Below, piece by piece: positions 35,713-45,833 of a stretch of 64,000 bases of DNA. The notes under the pieces are model-generated. The model ran no database searches and was not told the DNA's origin. It saw nothing but the letters and a program-made list of their open reading frames with translations. The DNA is from Halicephalobus mephisto (lineage: Eukaryota > Nematoda > Chromadorea > Rhabditida > Panagrolaimidae): NCBI GenBank assembly GCA_009193035.1, contig SWDT01000036.1, positions 124,001-188,000 on the forward strand, given 5' to 3'. Made by a program: the position numbers and the translations under genes. The number at the start of each line of letters is the position of its first letter. Position 1 is the first letter of the stretch.

Positions 35713-35885
35713 ATACACATAAAAAAGAGCGTAATTTTTGGATTCTTAACAATTGCGAAATGTAACAAAAATATGACACAATTGTCACATTTTTATTAAT
35801 ATTTTACTTTTGTGACGAAAATTTAACGAAATAGAGACAATCTGCATTTACTACTATGCCAAAAGTTATGCTTTTTTGTGTGTAT
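35713..35885. mobile_element. MITE-like family A, well-preserved copy
   Basis: Terminal inverted repeats: left tacacataaaaaagagcgta, right 'ttatgcttttttgtgtgta'. The interior shares 'aatgtaacaaaaatatgaca', caattgtcacattttt and acttttgtgacgaaaattt with the copies at 38.85 and 39.07 kb. About 173 bp, AT-rich, no coding capacity. Confidence 0.75.
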
Positions 35886-36020
35886 ATGAATTTGATTTAT
35901 ATGATAAAAATGAATCAATACAAGATCTATTTATGTAATTAATATGGATTGGTACAATGTCTTTCCATATAATCGAAATTAACAAATACTAACTTCGATT
36001 ATATAACCAAAGTAGATCCA

Positions 36021-36028
36021 TATAAAAG
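36021..36028 (+). promoter_or_regulatory. TATA-like box
   Basis: Sequence catataaaagc lies 91 bp upstream of an ATG at 36,112 and suggests that a transcript starts near 36,050. Confidence 0.35.
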
Positions 36029-36111
36029 CACATCATTCAAATTCTCCTCGATAACATAGGAAATTAATCTCAGATTGGCTCTAGAAAATCTAAATTATTT
36101 CATACTAACCA

Positions 36112-36551
36112 ATGTTCGGGAGTCCTACAAGAGTAGGTTTTTACGGTACAGTCGATTTCTACGTTAATCGATTGTTCTCAACTTCTTTAACTGATAAATT
36201 TTCAGTAAAGCCCAAACCTGCGTGTTTGAGCACAATGTGATCGACTTTTATAACATCGTGAACACCAACGAGAAATTAACAATGGTCAACAACACCACGG
36301 GTTACTGTAACGTGACTATACTGAATGCCATGCCAGAAACTGTGTTCATGAAGGAGCTGTGGACAGATTCCAGAAATGAACCAGTGCTTTTCTTCAACGA
36401 AACGGAACCGATATTTGGATTCAACAGCTACAATATGACGGAGATTGTGAATGAGAGGCTGAGAATAAGCGTTCAGCACTTTGCAATACCTCATAGGAAG
36501 AGTTTACTGTATTATTATACACATCCAATTATAAATCTTAGGAGAAACTAA
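36112..36551 (+). pseudogene. unrecognised Asn-rich ORF, possibly a broken gene
   Basis: From ATG 36,112 one frame reads MFGSPTRVGFYGTVDFYVNR and stays open until a TGA at 36,238. A second frame, offset by one, is open from 36,207 (KAQTCVFEHNVIDFYNIVNT) to TAA at 36,551 and is rich in N-glycosylation sequons (NNT, NVT, NET, NMT). An acceptor-like ttttcag at 36,199-36,205 would give a stop if joined to the obvious donor aga|gtaggt. Either a first exon was missed or a frameshift has broken the gene. The second part looks like an extracellular domain. No family recognised. A TATA box lies upstream. Confidence 0.35.
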
Positions 36552-36804
36552 CATTCCATCAGAATCCTGTTGGAGTTTTTGAATTTATGATTTGAAGCTT
36601 AGAATTTTAAGTTTTTAGAAATTCGTGTCAAGACCATATTGCTGAAAACTTTATTTATAATTCCCGTAATTATACAATTTGATGCCCTGATGAATAAATT
36701 GTAAAAAGATTTTGAAACTGAATTTTGAATTTAACTTTAGATATAAGTTTAAAAGTTCAAATTTAAATAGTTTTAATTATATTTTAGAATTGTTATTTCT
36801 ACAG

Positions 36805-36981
36805 GCTGACTGGGCGAAGCTGACGAATTTTTGGAAGCCATCAATGATCAGACCACTCGGAAGACCAAGAACAAGATGTCGAAAGAATCAATTTGGCTTG
36901 ATAAAGCAAACTTTCGATTCCACCCGAGCTACCGCATACACATACAACCAACTGGAAAGATGGGTCAAAGGAGACAACTAA
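36805..36981 (+). pseudogene. terminal-exon-like fragment, possibly retroelement-derived
   Basis: After an acceptor ttatttctacag, one frame reads ADWAKLTNFW ... RPLGRPRTRCRKN ... LERWVKGDN and stops at 36,981. It is followed by an AATAAA at 37,037. The RPLGRPRTR segment resembles the C-terminal end of non-LTR reverse-transcriptase ORFs, where GRPxxRW is common. Alternatively this is the last exon of the preceding broken gene, but no in-phase donor was found. Confidence 0.3.
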
Positions 36982-37167
36982 AATTAATAAATTTGTTGTT
37001 TGTATTGTTGTAACCTCTGATTTTGTGCGAAATAGAAATAAAAGCATTTCTACAGAACATAAGTTTCTAATTCTAAATAGTTGTCATTTATCTCCTGGAC
37101 TTCCAGTTTTCTCTGAACTTTACAAATAAGATGTCGTAAATTTTTCAACCAATAGTCATCAGTTTTT

Positions 37168-37178
37168 GCTTATCAGTT
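37168..37178 (-). promoter_or_regulatory. ELT-2-type GATA site
   Basis: On the minus strand the sequence reads AACTGATAAGC, matching the extended ACTGATAA site bound by intestinal GATA factors in nematodes. It sits about 65-75 bp before the ATG of the membrane-protein gene and just upstream of an acceptor (attctcag) four bases before that ATG. This suggests gut expression and a trans-spliced leader. Confidence 0.5.
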
Positions 37179-37241
37179 CATCGGCATTTAAAACCTTTTA
37201 GTCGCATAATTTTTTCTTGTTTTAAAAAATTCTCAGTAACG

Positions 37242-40200
37242 ATGAAACCTGTTGTTCTGATTCTTGTGAACATTATTCTATGTTGTTCACTTCAGTTAGC
37301 TTCATCTAGAAGTGTCGTACCTACGACTGTACCTACAGTAATTACGAATATGGTAATAGATCATGCTGTAGATTGCGAAGGAGAAGAAAGGTATCAGAAA
37401 CTTATTGAACGGAAAATAAATTGCTCTAATATCATCTTCCTTGGGAAAATCATAACTTCAAGAAAACAGGTATTGTTTATCGAGTAATAATTCAAAGAAT
37501 AGTTATCTCTACACATAGCAATTAGAAGCGATTCTATCTCTATATGATTGAGGTAAAACAAGTAATGTAAGATATAAATTTAAAAAGTAGAACAAGGAAT
37601 CACTCTAATCCATATGCCTACACACAAAAGGTGCATGGTATATGATGTATAGATACATTAAAACGGTTGTGATTTACCAGGTAGATTATATTCAATATAT
37701 CGATATATAAGATTAATATCAGTATATTGTACTTAATGCATCGATAAGTTGAATAAAATGTATCTGATATATTAGAACTGTTTTAATGTGCTTTCTCTTG
37801 AGTGTGGTATATGATATATAGATACATTAAAAGAATTCCGATTTACCAGGTATATGATATTTAATAATTGATAGATTAAGCATGATATCGGTGTATTATA
37901 TTTGATGTACTGGTATATTAGATGTAATGTATCTAATGCACTAGAGCCGTTTTAATATATTCTTTTTATGCGTACTTAGAGAGGTAGTTGGATTGGAAAT
38001 CCTTTTTCTAAACTCTGAGAAATTCAAAAAACAATAAAAGGAGATTTTTGAGTTTTAAATTATAATACTAGAAAAATTTTAAAATTAAATCACAAAAACA
38101 TTTCGAAATAAATTTTTAAATATGTTTAGAAAGTTCCAAAGTTTTCGGTTTGAAACATTTATTCAATTTTCTACTAAATTCTAAAATACTCCAATTTTAA
38201 AAAACCAAAATTTAATGATGCTAATGTTGTTAAATTTGAATCCTTGATGAAAGGTGAATGGGTACCAATAATGATTTTTATAATTGCAAAAATTGAAGTA
38301 ATTTTTCTACGGAATTTTTTAATTAACATTTTTCAAACTAAAAAATTAAAGAATTTATTGTTTTTAATTATAGGATTTAAATTTTTATTAAATTTTGGAA
38401 AATTATATTTTAAGAAATTGATAAAAAACAGGAACTTCTTAAATCCGCTTACGAGGAAACTCCTGAGCACACCTTCGGGTTTGGTCAACCTTGGGTGTGC
38501 GACATTAGTGTCCCAGATATTTCTGTCCCGGACCTTGTGCTCCGATTCTGCAATCAAAATTGATCAAAAAGTACTTGAGATAACATAATGAGACCGGTGA
38601 ATTCTGGACCTGGAGTCAGAATCAAAAGATAATTTTCAGAATCCCGGATACTGAAGACTGATTTCCAATTCTGAAAATATTTAAAATTTTATTTTTAGAG
38701 TACTATAAAAAGTGAAAATTTGCCTAAAATGACTTTTAAACTGTTCTGCAAAACATACAAAATTATTTAAAACAGTTTTTTAATTTTTAAATTAAAGTTG
38801 TAAAAAATTGGAATGTAGATGCTTAGGACACAAATGTCCAGGACATTATACACAAAAAAGCGTGACTTTTGATCTAGTAACAATTACTAAATGTAACACA
38901 ATCGTCACATTTTTAATATTTGACATTTGTGACGAAAATTAAAACATAATAGTGATGATTTTAGTTTGTTACTAAGCCAAAAATTGCGCTTTTTGTGTCT
39001 TATAATTGTAGAACCTTTTCTAAATAATTCAGATGATAAAATTTGAGTTTAGAATGAGCAAACAAGTTAATCATATAAAAAATGTGACTTTTGATCTAGT
39101 AACAATTACTAAATGTAACACAATCGTCACATTTTTAATATTTGACATTTGTGACGAAAATTAAAACATAATAGTGACGATTTTAATTTGTTACTAAGCC
39201 AAAAATTGCGCTTTTTGTGTACAGTATCTCAACATGTTAATTTCACTTTTCCATTTACCGAAAAATTTAAAGATTGATCACCCTTTTTATCTTTAGTAGC
39301 AATTTTAATTAGTGAATATTTTAGAATCTCGTCTTCATCGAACAACTTCGTAATTCTACAGTAGTCATTTACCTCTCAGATTACGATATTTATCAAAAAT
39401 TTATTAATCCTCCTACTGTAAAAATAACTTCTTCTACAAATTACAGTCTTGCTAATGGGATTCTGAAAACAGTTACGGAAGATTCGAAAAATAAATCGCG
39501 ATTCGTAAATGTCACAAAAAATGGAGGATCTTCCACAATATCCCTCAGAGGGTCTCCAGAAGTATCAGAAGTTAGTGATTACAATAATGAAAAACGTATT
39601 AAAACATCGACAAGTAACAAAACGTCTGAATGGAAAAAATTAATGAAAAATTTCTTGAACAACAACAAAGAAGCCTATGTTCAAACCAAAAAGTTCGTCA
39701 AAAATCATTGGAAACTGATAATTGGAGGACTTGTTGGTTTTATTATTTTTATCATCAGTGTAAAACTTGTCCATACCTGTTGTGGAATACATAAGAGTCA
39801 ACAATATAAGCAACTCAAAAATGAAGACCATCAAAATGGCGGAGATGTTGCGTCCGATGGATTTCAACAACCACGAAATCCCACTATAGATAATATAGTG
39901 GAAGATGGAAATAATGCTAGACATGGCTTAAATCAACAACCAACTTCACAAGCAAGCAACCTAAATGAATTTCATTCAGCAGAATCTAGATATCATACTG
40001 GATATAGCTTAAATCAACAACCAACTTCACAACTTAGCAATTCAAGTGAATCTCAACCGAACACTAGTCAATCCCATCCTCTATTAGCAGATTCCGGACA
40101 TGAAGCCTCTAATGAACAACGTACCAACGACGAAGAACACAATAATAATTCGGCTTCAATAAATGGTGGGAATCCTCAAAACAGTAATCAATGCTCATTT

Positions 40201-40302
40201 CCGAAGCAATTAAAACAAATAATTTCCTGTTTTTTCTATTTTGTCGTAGTTGTAGTGATATTGTGGATTATTATATTGATCTTGCATTTCATTTCGAAGT
40301 AA
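37242..40302 (+). CDS. unrecognised secretory-pathway membrane protein
   Basis: Model: exons 37242-37469 and 39325-40302, both phase 0; 401 aa. Residues 1-23 (MKPVVLILVNIILCCSLQLA...) form a signal peptide. An extracellular-looking part with Cys and N-glycosylation sequons follows, then a membrane helix (KLIIGGLVGFIIFIISVKLV) followed by HTCCG, then a Gln/Asn/Ser-rich stretch of about 130 residues with an imperfect repeat (GLNQQPTSQ / SLNQQPTSQ), and a C-terminal helix (FFYFVVVVVILWIIILILHF). No family recognised. The 1.85 kb intron contains two MITE families. A possible alternative 3' exon at 38433-38557 (ELLKSAYEETPEHTFGFGQP..., ends TGA) would give a short secreted form, but its acceptor is weak. 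AATAAA lies at 40392. Confidence 0.6.
37618..37975. mobile_element. MITE-like family B copies inside the intron
   Basis: Two adjacent blocks begin 'ggtgcatggtatatgatgta' and 'tggtatatgatatatagata', each running into cattaaaa(c/g) and ending near ttttaatgtgctttc or ttttaatatattc. They match the 32.4 and 35.2 kb family. Confidence 0.65.
38848..39002. mobile_element. MITE-like family A copy
   Basis: Left end tatacacaaaaaagcgtgac, right end 'aaaattgcgctttttgtgt'; the ends are imperfect inverted repeats. The interior is almost identical to the next copy, 70 bp downstream. Confidence 0.8.
39074..39224. mobile_element. MITE-like family A copy, near-duplicate
   Basis: Shares 'gacttttgatctagtaacaa' and everything to 'attgcgctttttgtgt' with the previous copy with only a few changes. 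This indicates a recent tandem insertion or duplication in the intron of the membrane-protein gene. Confidence 0.8.
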
Positions 40303-40490
40303 CAGTAACTTTATTTTTCTTCTTAAATTGTGAAAAAAATATTGAAATCGTTGTTTGATAATATAACTTTTGTAAATCACATAATCGAAGGAATAAAATC
40401 TTAAAATTCGTCCATTTATGAAAATTTAGAATATTGTTAGTGAAATTTAACTGATGTTTGGAAATAGATAAATTTTTACATAATATTAAG

Positions 40491-40935
40491 GTGGAAAATA
40501 AAAATATTACAATAATATTTATTAAAACAATAAGACAGATATAATTTGTATATTTTTCTCAAACAAGACAACGAAGAATCTCACTCATGAAATACAGTAC
40601 CCCATGTCTCTGATATTCAGGCTTTCGTTTCAAGGTTTTTTTAGTTCAATTTTCTATTCCAAAAGTGACTTTAGCAGCTCAAATGAAAATCAAAGATAGT
40701 GTTCATTTCCAATCACTATCCATTTTTCGAAGTTGTTTTTTTAGACAGTAACTGTTAGGAAGAAAACACAAATGTTATGATAACCTTCACTAGCATAATG
40801 AGACAGATTCAATTTGTATATTTCTTGCTATACAAAACAATTGAGAATTTCATTCATGACATACAGTATTCTACACTCCCTGATATTCAAGCTTTTCGTT
40901 TCAAGTACTTTCTAGTTTAGTTTCCTATTCCAACA
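40491..40935 (+). mobile_element. dispersed repeat R320, copy 2 with a partial second unit
   Basis: 40,491-40,809 repeats 9,080-9,399 with scattered substitutions. From 40,801 the start of the unit recurs (agacagattcaatttgtata, 'ctccctgatattcaagcttt'), so the element exists here as one and a third tandem units of about 300 bp. Confidence 0.75.
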
Positions 40936-41086
40936 AATAAGAAGATCGGAAAATTTCAAAAAAATTGATAAAAATGCACTAGTTGCTAAATGACAATGCC
41001 AAGCTGAAATAAAAACAAAAATAAAACCGAAAAACGAAAAACAAAAAACGCGTGATATTCGATCCATTTGGATAATTGAAGAAATC

Positions 41087-41817
41087 ACAATTTCGAAATC
41101 ACTTTGTTTTTTGTTTGATTTCGTAAATTTCACTCTTTAACGAACTACAACATGATCAAAGTCGTCGAGTTTTCGAAATTTTTGATTTTCGAATTTCCCA
41201 ATTTTCAAATTCAAACTTATTCGAAATCAGTTCGAACCTTTTAATTGTCGACTTGTGTGCAGTCGTCAGTGTTTTCGTGATAAGATTTAATTTCACATTC
41301 TTCTACATATCCGAATTGAACAAAAAATCAAAAATATAAACTTATATTTTGAGAATTTAAGGAAATTTGATGTTTCCATAATTGACTGATCCTGAACGAA
41401 TTACAACTCCTCAGATTATTCCAGCAATCAAACAATACAAAAGTAATTAAAAATAATTTTAATGATTCAGTTTTGTTTTTTTCTAATTTTTGAACAACAT
41501 TGCTATTGTTACAAATTAAAGTAAAAGTTGGATTTCCGTGCCTCAAGGATTTCCCTTCTGAAATCCTCTTTGTTTTCGACGACAATCTCGAACAGATTAA
41601 TTTTTGTGTATTTTTAATTCTCATTTTTGTATCCAACTTTATCTCATGTTTTAAAGGAATCAAAATAAGGAATGTTTTTCAGAAATTATTCAATTCCTTA
41701 TTCCTTCTATGGTCTAAAAATAAAATGATTTATAGTTTCTAAATTAATAAATTATGAAAACATGATTTCAAAAATTTTTTAGTTTTCAATTTTTTAACAA
41801 TTTTTAAAATAAAAATT
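41087..41817. repeat. 0.7 kb direct repeat flanking the protease gene, left copy
   Basis: Near-identical to 44,570-45,258. Minus-strand frames in both copies (41,328-41,663 and 44,810-45,106, starting MIPLKHEIKLDTKM) are conserved only because the duplication is recent. They lack a recognisable domain. The left copy has about 39 nt (41,232-41,270) absent from the right one, flanked by CAGT on both sides. Confidence 0.85.
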
Positions 41818-41989
41818 TTAAAAAATCTAAATGAATTCAAAAAATATTGGAAATTCGTTTCGAGACAGATTTGTGGAAAGTTTGTATTAAATTTCCATAA
41901 CAGTGTAATTTTAAATTTAAAAAATATCTGAAATTAAACGTTTTTAAAATTTTTAAAAATTGTGGAAATTCATGTTGAAAAAAATTAAA

Positions 41990-42440
41990 TAAAGTAATAT
42001 ATATGGCGTTTCTAAGACATCCACAAACACCCAACTCAATTTTTATCCCCTTTTAAAGCAATTTTTGACTTTAAAATATGAAAAAAGCTTCAAAAATGTC
42101 ATAAAATAGTCATTTTTGATAGCTACCCATACGTAATATTTCTAGGACACCCAAAACCTATTCCATTTAAAAGTACAAAAAAGCTCATTTTTATGCAAAT
42201 TTGTAGCCAATTATGCATTAAACCAAGCATAATTTCAAGTGAAAATCACCAATTTCGACATAAAAACATTCATCCCAAACCAGGAAATCCTAGGACACCC
42301 ATTTACCCAAAAAACCCACGTTTAAAATTTAACCCTTTTTATTTTCTATATTTTTAAAGCCATTTCCGCCTTAAAAATATATAAAAACCTTCAAAATACG
42401 GTACAAAATGGACCATTACATTTTCACCCATTAGCAAATG
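41990..42440 (+). repeat. imperfect repeat with cctaggacaccc
   Basis: Three diverged units of about 130-150 nt marked by 'tctaagacatccacaaacac', 'ttctaggacacccaaaacct' and 'tcctaggacacccatttacc', each followed by ccatttaa/aatttaaccc and a run like ttttaaagccatttt. Lies just downstream of the protease 3' end. Confidence 0.6.
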
Positions 42441-42596
42441 TGACACATTTTACGTCATTTTCATATTAATAGAATTCAGGAATTAAGATAGATAAATTTA
42501 AAAAATATATATGGAATATAATATTTATTCCTCAAATAAACTATTTAGTCAACAATAATTTATTCTTTTTAACTTTATTTACAATAACAAACGAGA

Positions 42597-43392
42597 TCAA
42601 ATCTTAAACTCTTTTTTTTCCGAAAGAAGATAAATATATTTTAAAGCCCAAATTGAAATTATCTTGACGTAATTAGTTGATACAAAGGTTTCCAGCTTGG
42701 TTTCATGTGAGATGTCTTGTCCAGTAATAACGATTCCAATAAGAGTTGGTTTTCCGTCGGTCAGATTACGAGAGAAGACTGGTCCACCGGACGCTCCCGG
42801 ACGTGCAGACCCATGTCCATGGAGAGAATACATTTGAGGTGTCGTTAAAGTATTCTGCAGCTTGGATGAGATTCTTCCGCTTATGACTTGCAAAGGAGAC
42901 CCATCATCAGAGATCGGAGTTCCCTGTAATTTTTTAAAATGAAATGAAATTTATGTAAAATTTACTTACCAATATGTAATATGGTTGTCCTAACCATACA
43001 GTGAATTTAAAAGCAATTTCATGCTGATCCATCAATTTCTCATCCTCCTCTGTCTCCAACAGAGCAACATCTTTTTCGACCGAATATATAAGAATCTTTG
43101 CTTTAATTTTGCGACCAGTCAATACATGCGAGAGAAATATCACAGCTTCACGATGGCACTTGATTTCGTCTAAGCCCGGACCAGTTGTAATGCAATGTTT
43201 GATGCAGTGGTAGCATGTAGCGAGGATATTGACTCCGATTGCCGTTGCACAAGCAGTAATTCCGTCAACTTTGTAGACATATTTCTTCATTAATTCGATG
43301 TTCTCCTGTTCTGCTAAAAAGAATTTTACAAGTTGATCAGAAATTGTTTTGACTTTTTTTGTGGAAAAAACTTTGTCACGGGTTTTCCACAT
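42597..43392 (-). CDS. trypsin-like (PA clan) serine protease, catalytic exons
   Basis: Two exons join in phase: 43392-42970 and 42923-42597. Seen in order: the catalytic His in NILATCYHC, Asp in EKDVALLE, and Ser in GASGGPVF, followed by LIGIVITGQ. This is the complete triad of a chymotrypsin-fold enzyme. It is secreted or lysosomal by family habit, but no signal peptide lies in these exons. The layout resembles the nematode trypsin-like families of unassigned role. ATG at 43392 is only the first Met of the exon. Additional coding sequence upstream on the same strand (listed separately) probably belongs to the gene, but I could not splice it without a stop. Confidence 0.75.
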
Positions 43393-43455
43393 ATATTTTT
43401 AGGTTTTAATACAAAGTTGCAATGTAAATCTGGGTCAAAAATGTAGTATTACCTT

Positions 43456-43922
43456 CGGGATAAGGACTAATCGGACGCGCATCCATAGCTTGATCCATTG
43501 GAGTAGCTGGGCGACAGTGACGTGCTTCTTTCCATTTGAGCTCGAATTCAGCACCTTTCCATTCGATCCCAAGAACGAAGATAAATTCATCACCATCGCG
43601 ACGACGCCCAAATTTTTAACTTATTTATCACGAAAATTACTAATAAAGCAAAATTTCAAAAGCATTAAAACTCACTCCAAAGCTCTGCCATTGCGGAAGA
43701 GCCCAACTGGCATATCTTGTCCAAGTTGAAACGCGCCTCGAAGTGTATCCTCATTGACCATACCGTTATCTCGAGCCGTAACTTCTAGCGGTGATTGTTC
43801 ATTTCCTCGAACACATATGTACTGAAAAATTAGATTCTGAACTGATAAAATATTAACAAACACAAACTTACCGAATCCATGCCAATAAAGATAGAAGGAT
43901 ATAGACACGGTGAAATGCAATC
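43456..43922 (-). CDS. probable 5' exons of the protease gene, splicing unresolved
   Basis: Three coding-looking blocks on the minus strand: 43922-43872 (DCISPCLYPSIFIGMDS), 43821-43676 (YICVRGNEQSPLEV...FRNGRALE), joined in phase by consensus sites, and about 43607-43456 (RRRDGDEFIFVLGIEWKGAE...PISPYPE). The last block has the right composition, but the only nearby acceptor (aaataag at about 43,621-43,627) would place an in-frame TAA directly after the junction. Either an unusual acceptor is used or the gene is decaying. A TATATAA at about 44,035 (minus) suits a start near 44,000. No domain recognised. Confidence 0.4.
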
Positions 43923-44569
43923 CTAAAAAATCAAAATTAGTAAGGATTTCAGTCATTATAACTCCAGGAATGGAAAAAACGTTTTTATAAACACAGAATA
44001 TTAAAACGATTCTCAAACCAAATGCAACAAATCTTATATATAAGATTAAAATTTTGAGTCAACTAGACATAATTTTGAGAAAAACTATGAACGCATATAT
44101 CTGGAAAGCTCGTTGCTTTGGTGAACCATATACAAATTAAACATGAATATGAGAAGAAAAGATTATGCACATCAGTCTGCAGAAAAATTTTTGGCGCAGA
44201 ATGCCAAGAACAAAAAACGCGCCACTTTAAACGCGTATAAGTGAAAAAAAGAAAATTAAGCCACAGTGTAAATTTCAATCAACTTTAAAGGTTGTTTTTT
44301 CTCGGAAATAACGAGTAATAATCACAGACAACAATCCCTAAATCACCTACGTCGATATCAGAAAGATGAGTGCACGAGAGAAGGTCTAGATTTGGAACGA
44401 AAACGTATTATTGAACTGAACGAAAACAAATCCTTTGGTCAAAGGCCGTTAACACGCAAATTAGCATAAAGTTACTTCAACAAGTGACACAGGGGATGTT
44501 AAAACGATTCTCAAACCAACTGCAACAAATCGAAATATATATAAGATTAAAGTTTTGAGTCAATTAGAC

Positions 44570-45258
44570 ACAATTTCGAAATCACTTTGTTTTTGTTTGA
44601 TTTCGTAAATTTCACTCTTTAACGAACTACAACATGATCAAAGTCGTCGAGTTTTCGAAATTTTTGATTTTCGAATTTCTCAATTTTCAAATTCAAACTT
44701 ATTCGAAATCAGTGTTTTCGTGATAAGATTTAATTTCACATTCTTCTACATATCTGAATTGAACAAAAAATCAAAAATATAAACTTATGTTTTGATAATT
44801 TAAGGAAATTTAATGTTTCCATAATTGACTGATCCTGAACGAATTACAACTCCTCAGATTATTCCAGCAATCAAACAATACAAAAGTAATTAAAAATAAT
44901 TTTAATGATTCAGTTTTGTTTTTTTCTAATTTTTGAACAACATTGCTATTGTTACAAACTAAAGTAAAAGTTGGATTTCCGTGCCTCAGGGATTTCCCTT
45001 CTGAAATCCTCTTTGTTTTCGACGACAATCTCGAACAGATTAATTTTTGTGTATTTTTAATTCTCATTTTTGTATCCAACTTTATCTCATGTTTTAAAGG
45101 AATCAAAATAAGGAATGTTTTTCAGAAATTATTCAATTTCTTATTTCTTCTACGGTCTAAAAATAAAATGATTTATAGTTTCTAAATTAATAAATTATGA
45201 AAACATGATTCCAAAAATTTTTTAGTTTTCAATTTTTTAACAATTTTTAAAACAAAAA
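44570..45258. repeat. 0.7 kb direct repeat flanking the protease gene, right copy
   Basis: Second copy of 41,087-41,817. The sequence immediately before it (44,497-44,570, with 'cgattctcaaaccaactgca' and a tatatataagattaaa box) is itself a copy of the protease promoter region at 43,993-44,075. The duplication history is therefore at least two steps. Confidence 0.85.
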
Positions 45259-45544
45259 TCCGAAAAAAGTTTATTTTAAAATTTTATAATATTGTAATTT
45301 TAAATTTAAAAAATCCTCAATTTCAGATATTTTTTGATTTTTAAAAAGTTGTAAAAATATATATTGAAAAAATTCGAAAAAAATTTATTTTAAAATTTTA
45401 TAATATTGTAATTTTAAATTTAAAACATTCTCAATTTCAGATATTTTTTGTTTTTTAAAAAGTTGTAAAAATGTATATTGAAAAAATCCGTAAAAAATTT
45501 ATTTTAAAATTTTATAATATTGTGATTTTTTCAAAATCCTCAAA

Positions 45545-45715
45545 AATGACCATTTCGTGAATCGTCTCGTCAGCCCCCGCTTTTGCCACGGATCGATGAG
45601 TAGAGTTATCACTTGCCGCGGGGGACGCCGAACGAGCCTGTTTCTCAAAGACTAGGTCGATGAAGGAGACCGCCAGTGGCTTTTTCTATCGCAAGTGCTG
45701 TGTACTGAAATAACA
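45545..45715. other. G+C-rich island, possible structured RNA or promoter
   Basis: About 170 bp of balanced, non-repetitive sequence inside A/T-rich DNA. A strong stem is possible between CGTCAGCCCCCGC (45,568-45,580) and GCGGGGGACG (45,618-45,627), with a 37-nt loop containing gttatcac. A second G+C-rich part (gaaggagaccgccagtggc) follows. No open frame fits. It may be the promoter of the SH3BGR-like gene or an unrecognised non-coding RNA. Confidence 0.4.
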
Positions 45716-45803
45716 TCCCTCTTAAATCTAAAATAAATCTAAAAAATCGTATTTTATTTTAAATTAAAAATTTTTTTTTAGATTTTTTTCCGTATTTTTA
45801 TTA

Positions 45804-45821
45804 ATGGATCAACAACAATAA
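45804..45821 (+). promoter_or_regulatory. five-codon uORF in the SH3BGR-like leader
   Basis: ATG GAT CAA CAA CAA TAA ends 12 nt before the main ATG and lies downstream of an acceptor-like tttttttttag at 45,780-45,781. It would therefore be in the mature leader if trans-splicing occurs there. Confidence 0.4.
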
Positions 45822-45833
45822 GGATACTGTAAA

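Noticed and set aside
36831..37013. Alternative frame DEFLEAINDQTTRKT as a p25-alpha/TPPP-like exon
   Set aside because: Only a short local resemblance; the frame does not follow the acceptor in phase and lacks the family's later motifs.
41328..45106. Duplicated MIPLKHEIKLDTKM frame as a conserved gene pair
   Set aside because: The whole 0.7 kb segment is duplicated, so similarity is not evidence of coding constraint; no domain, no splice sites, right copy truncated.
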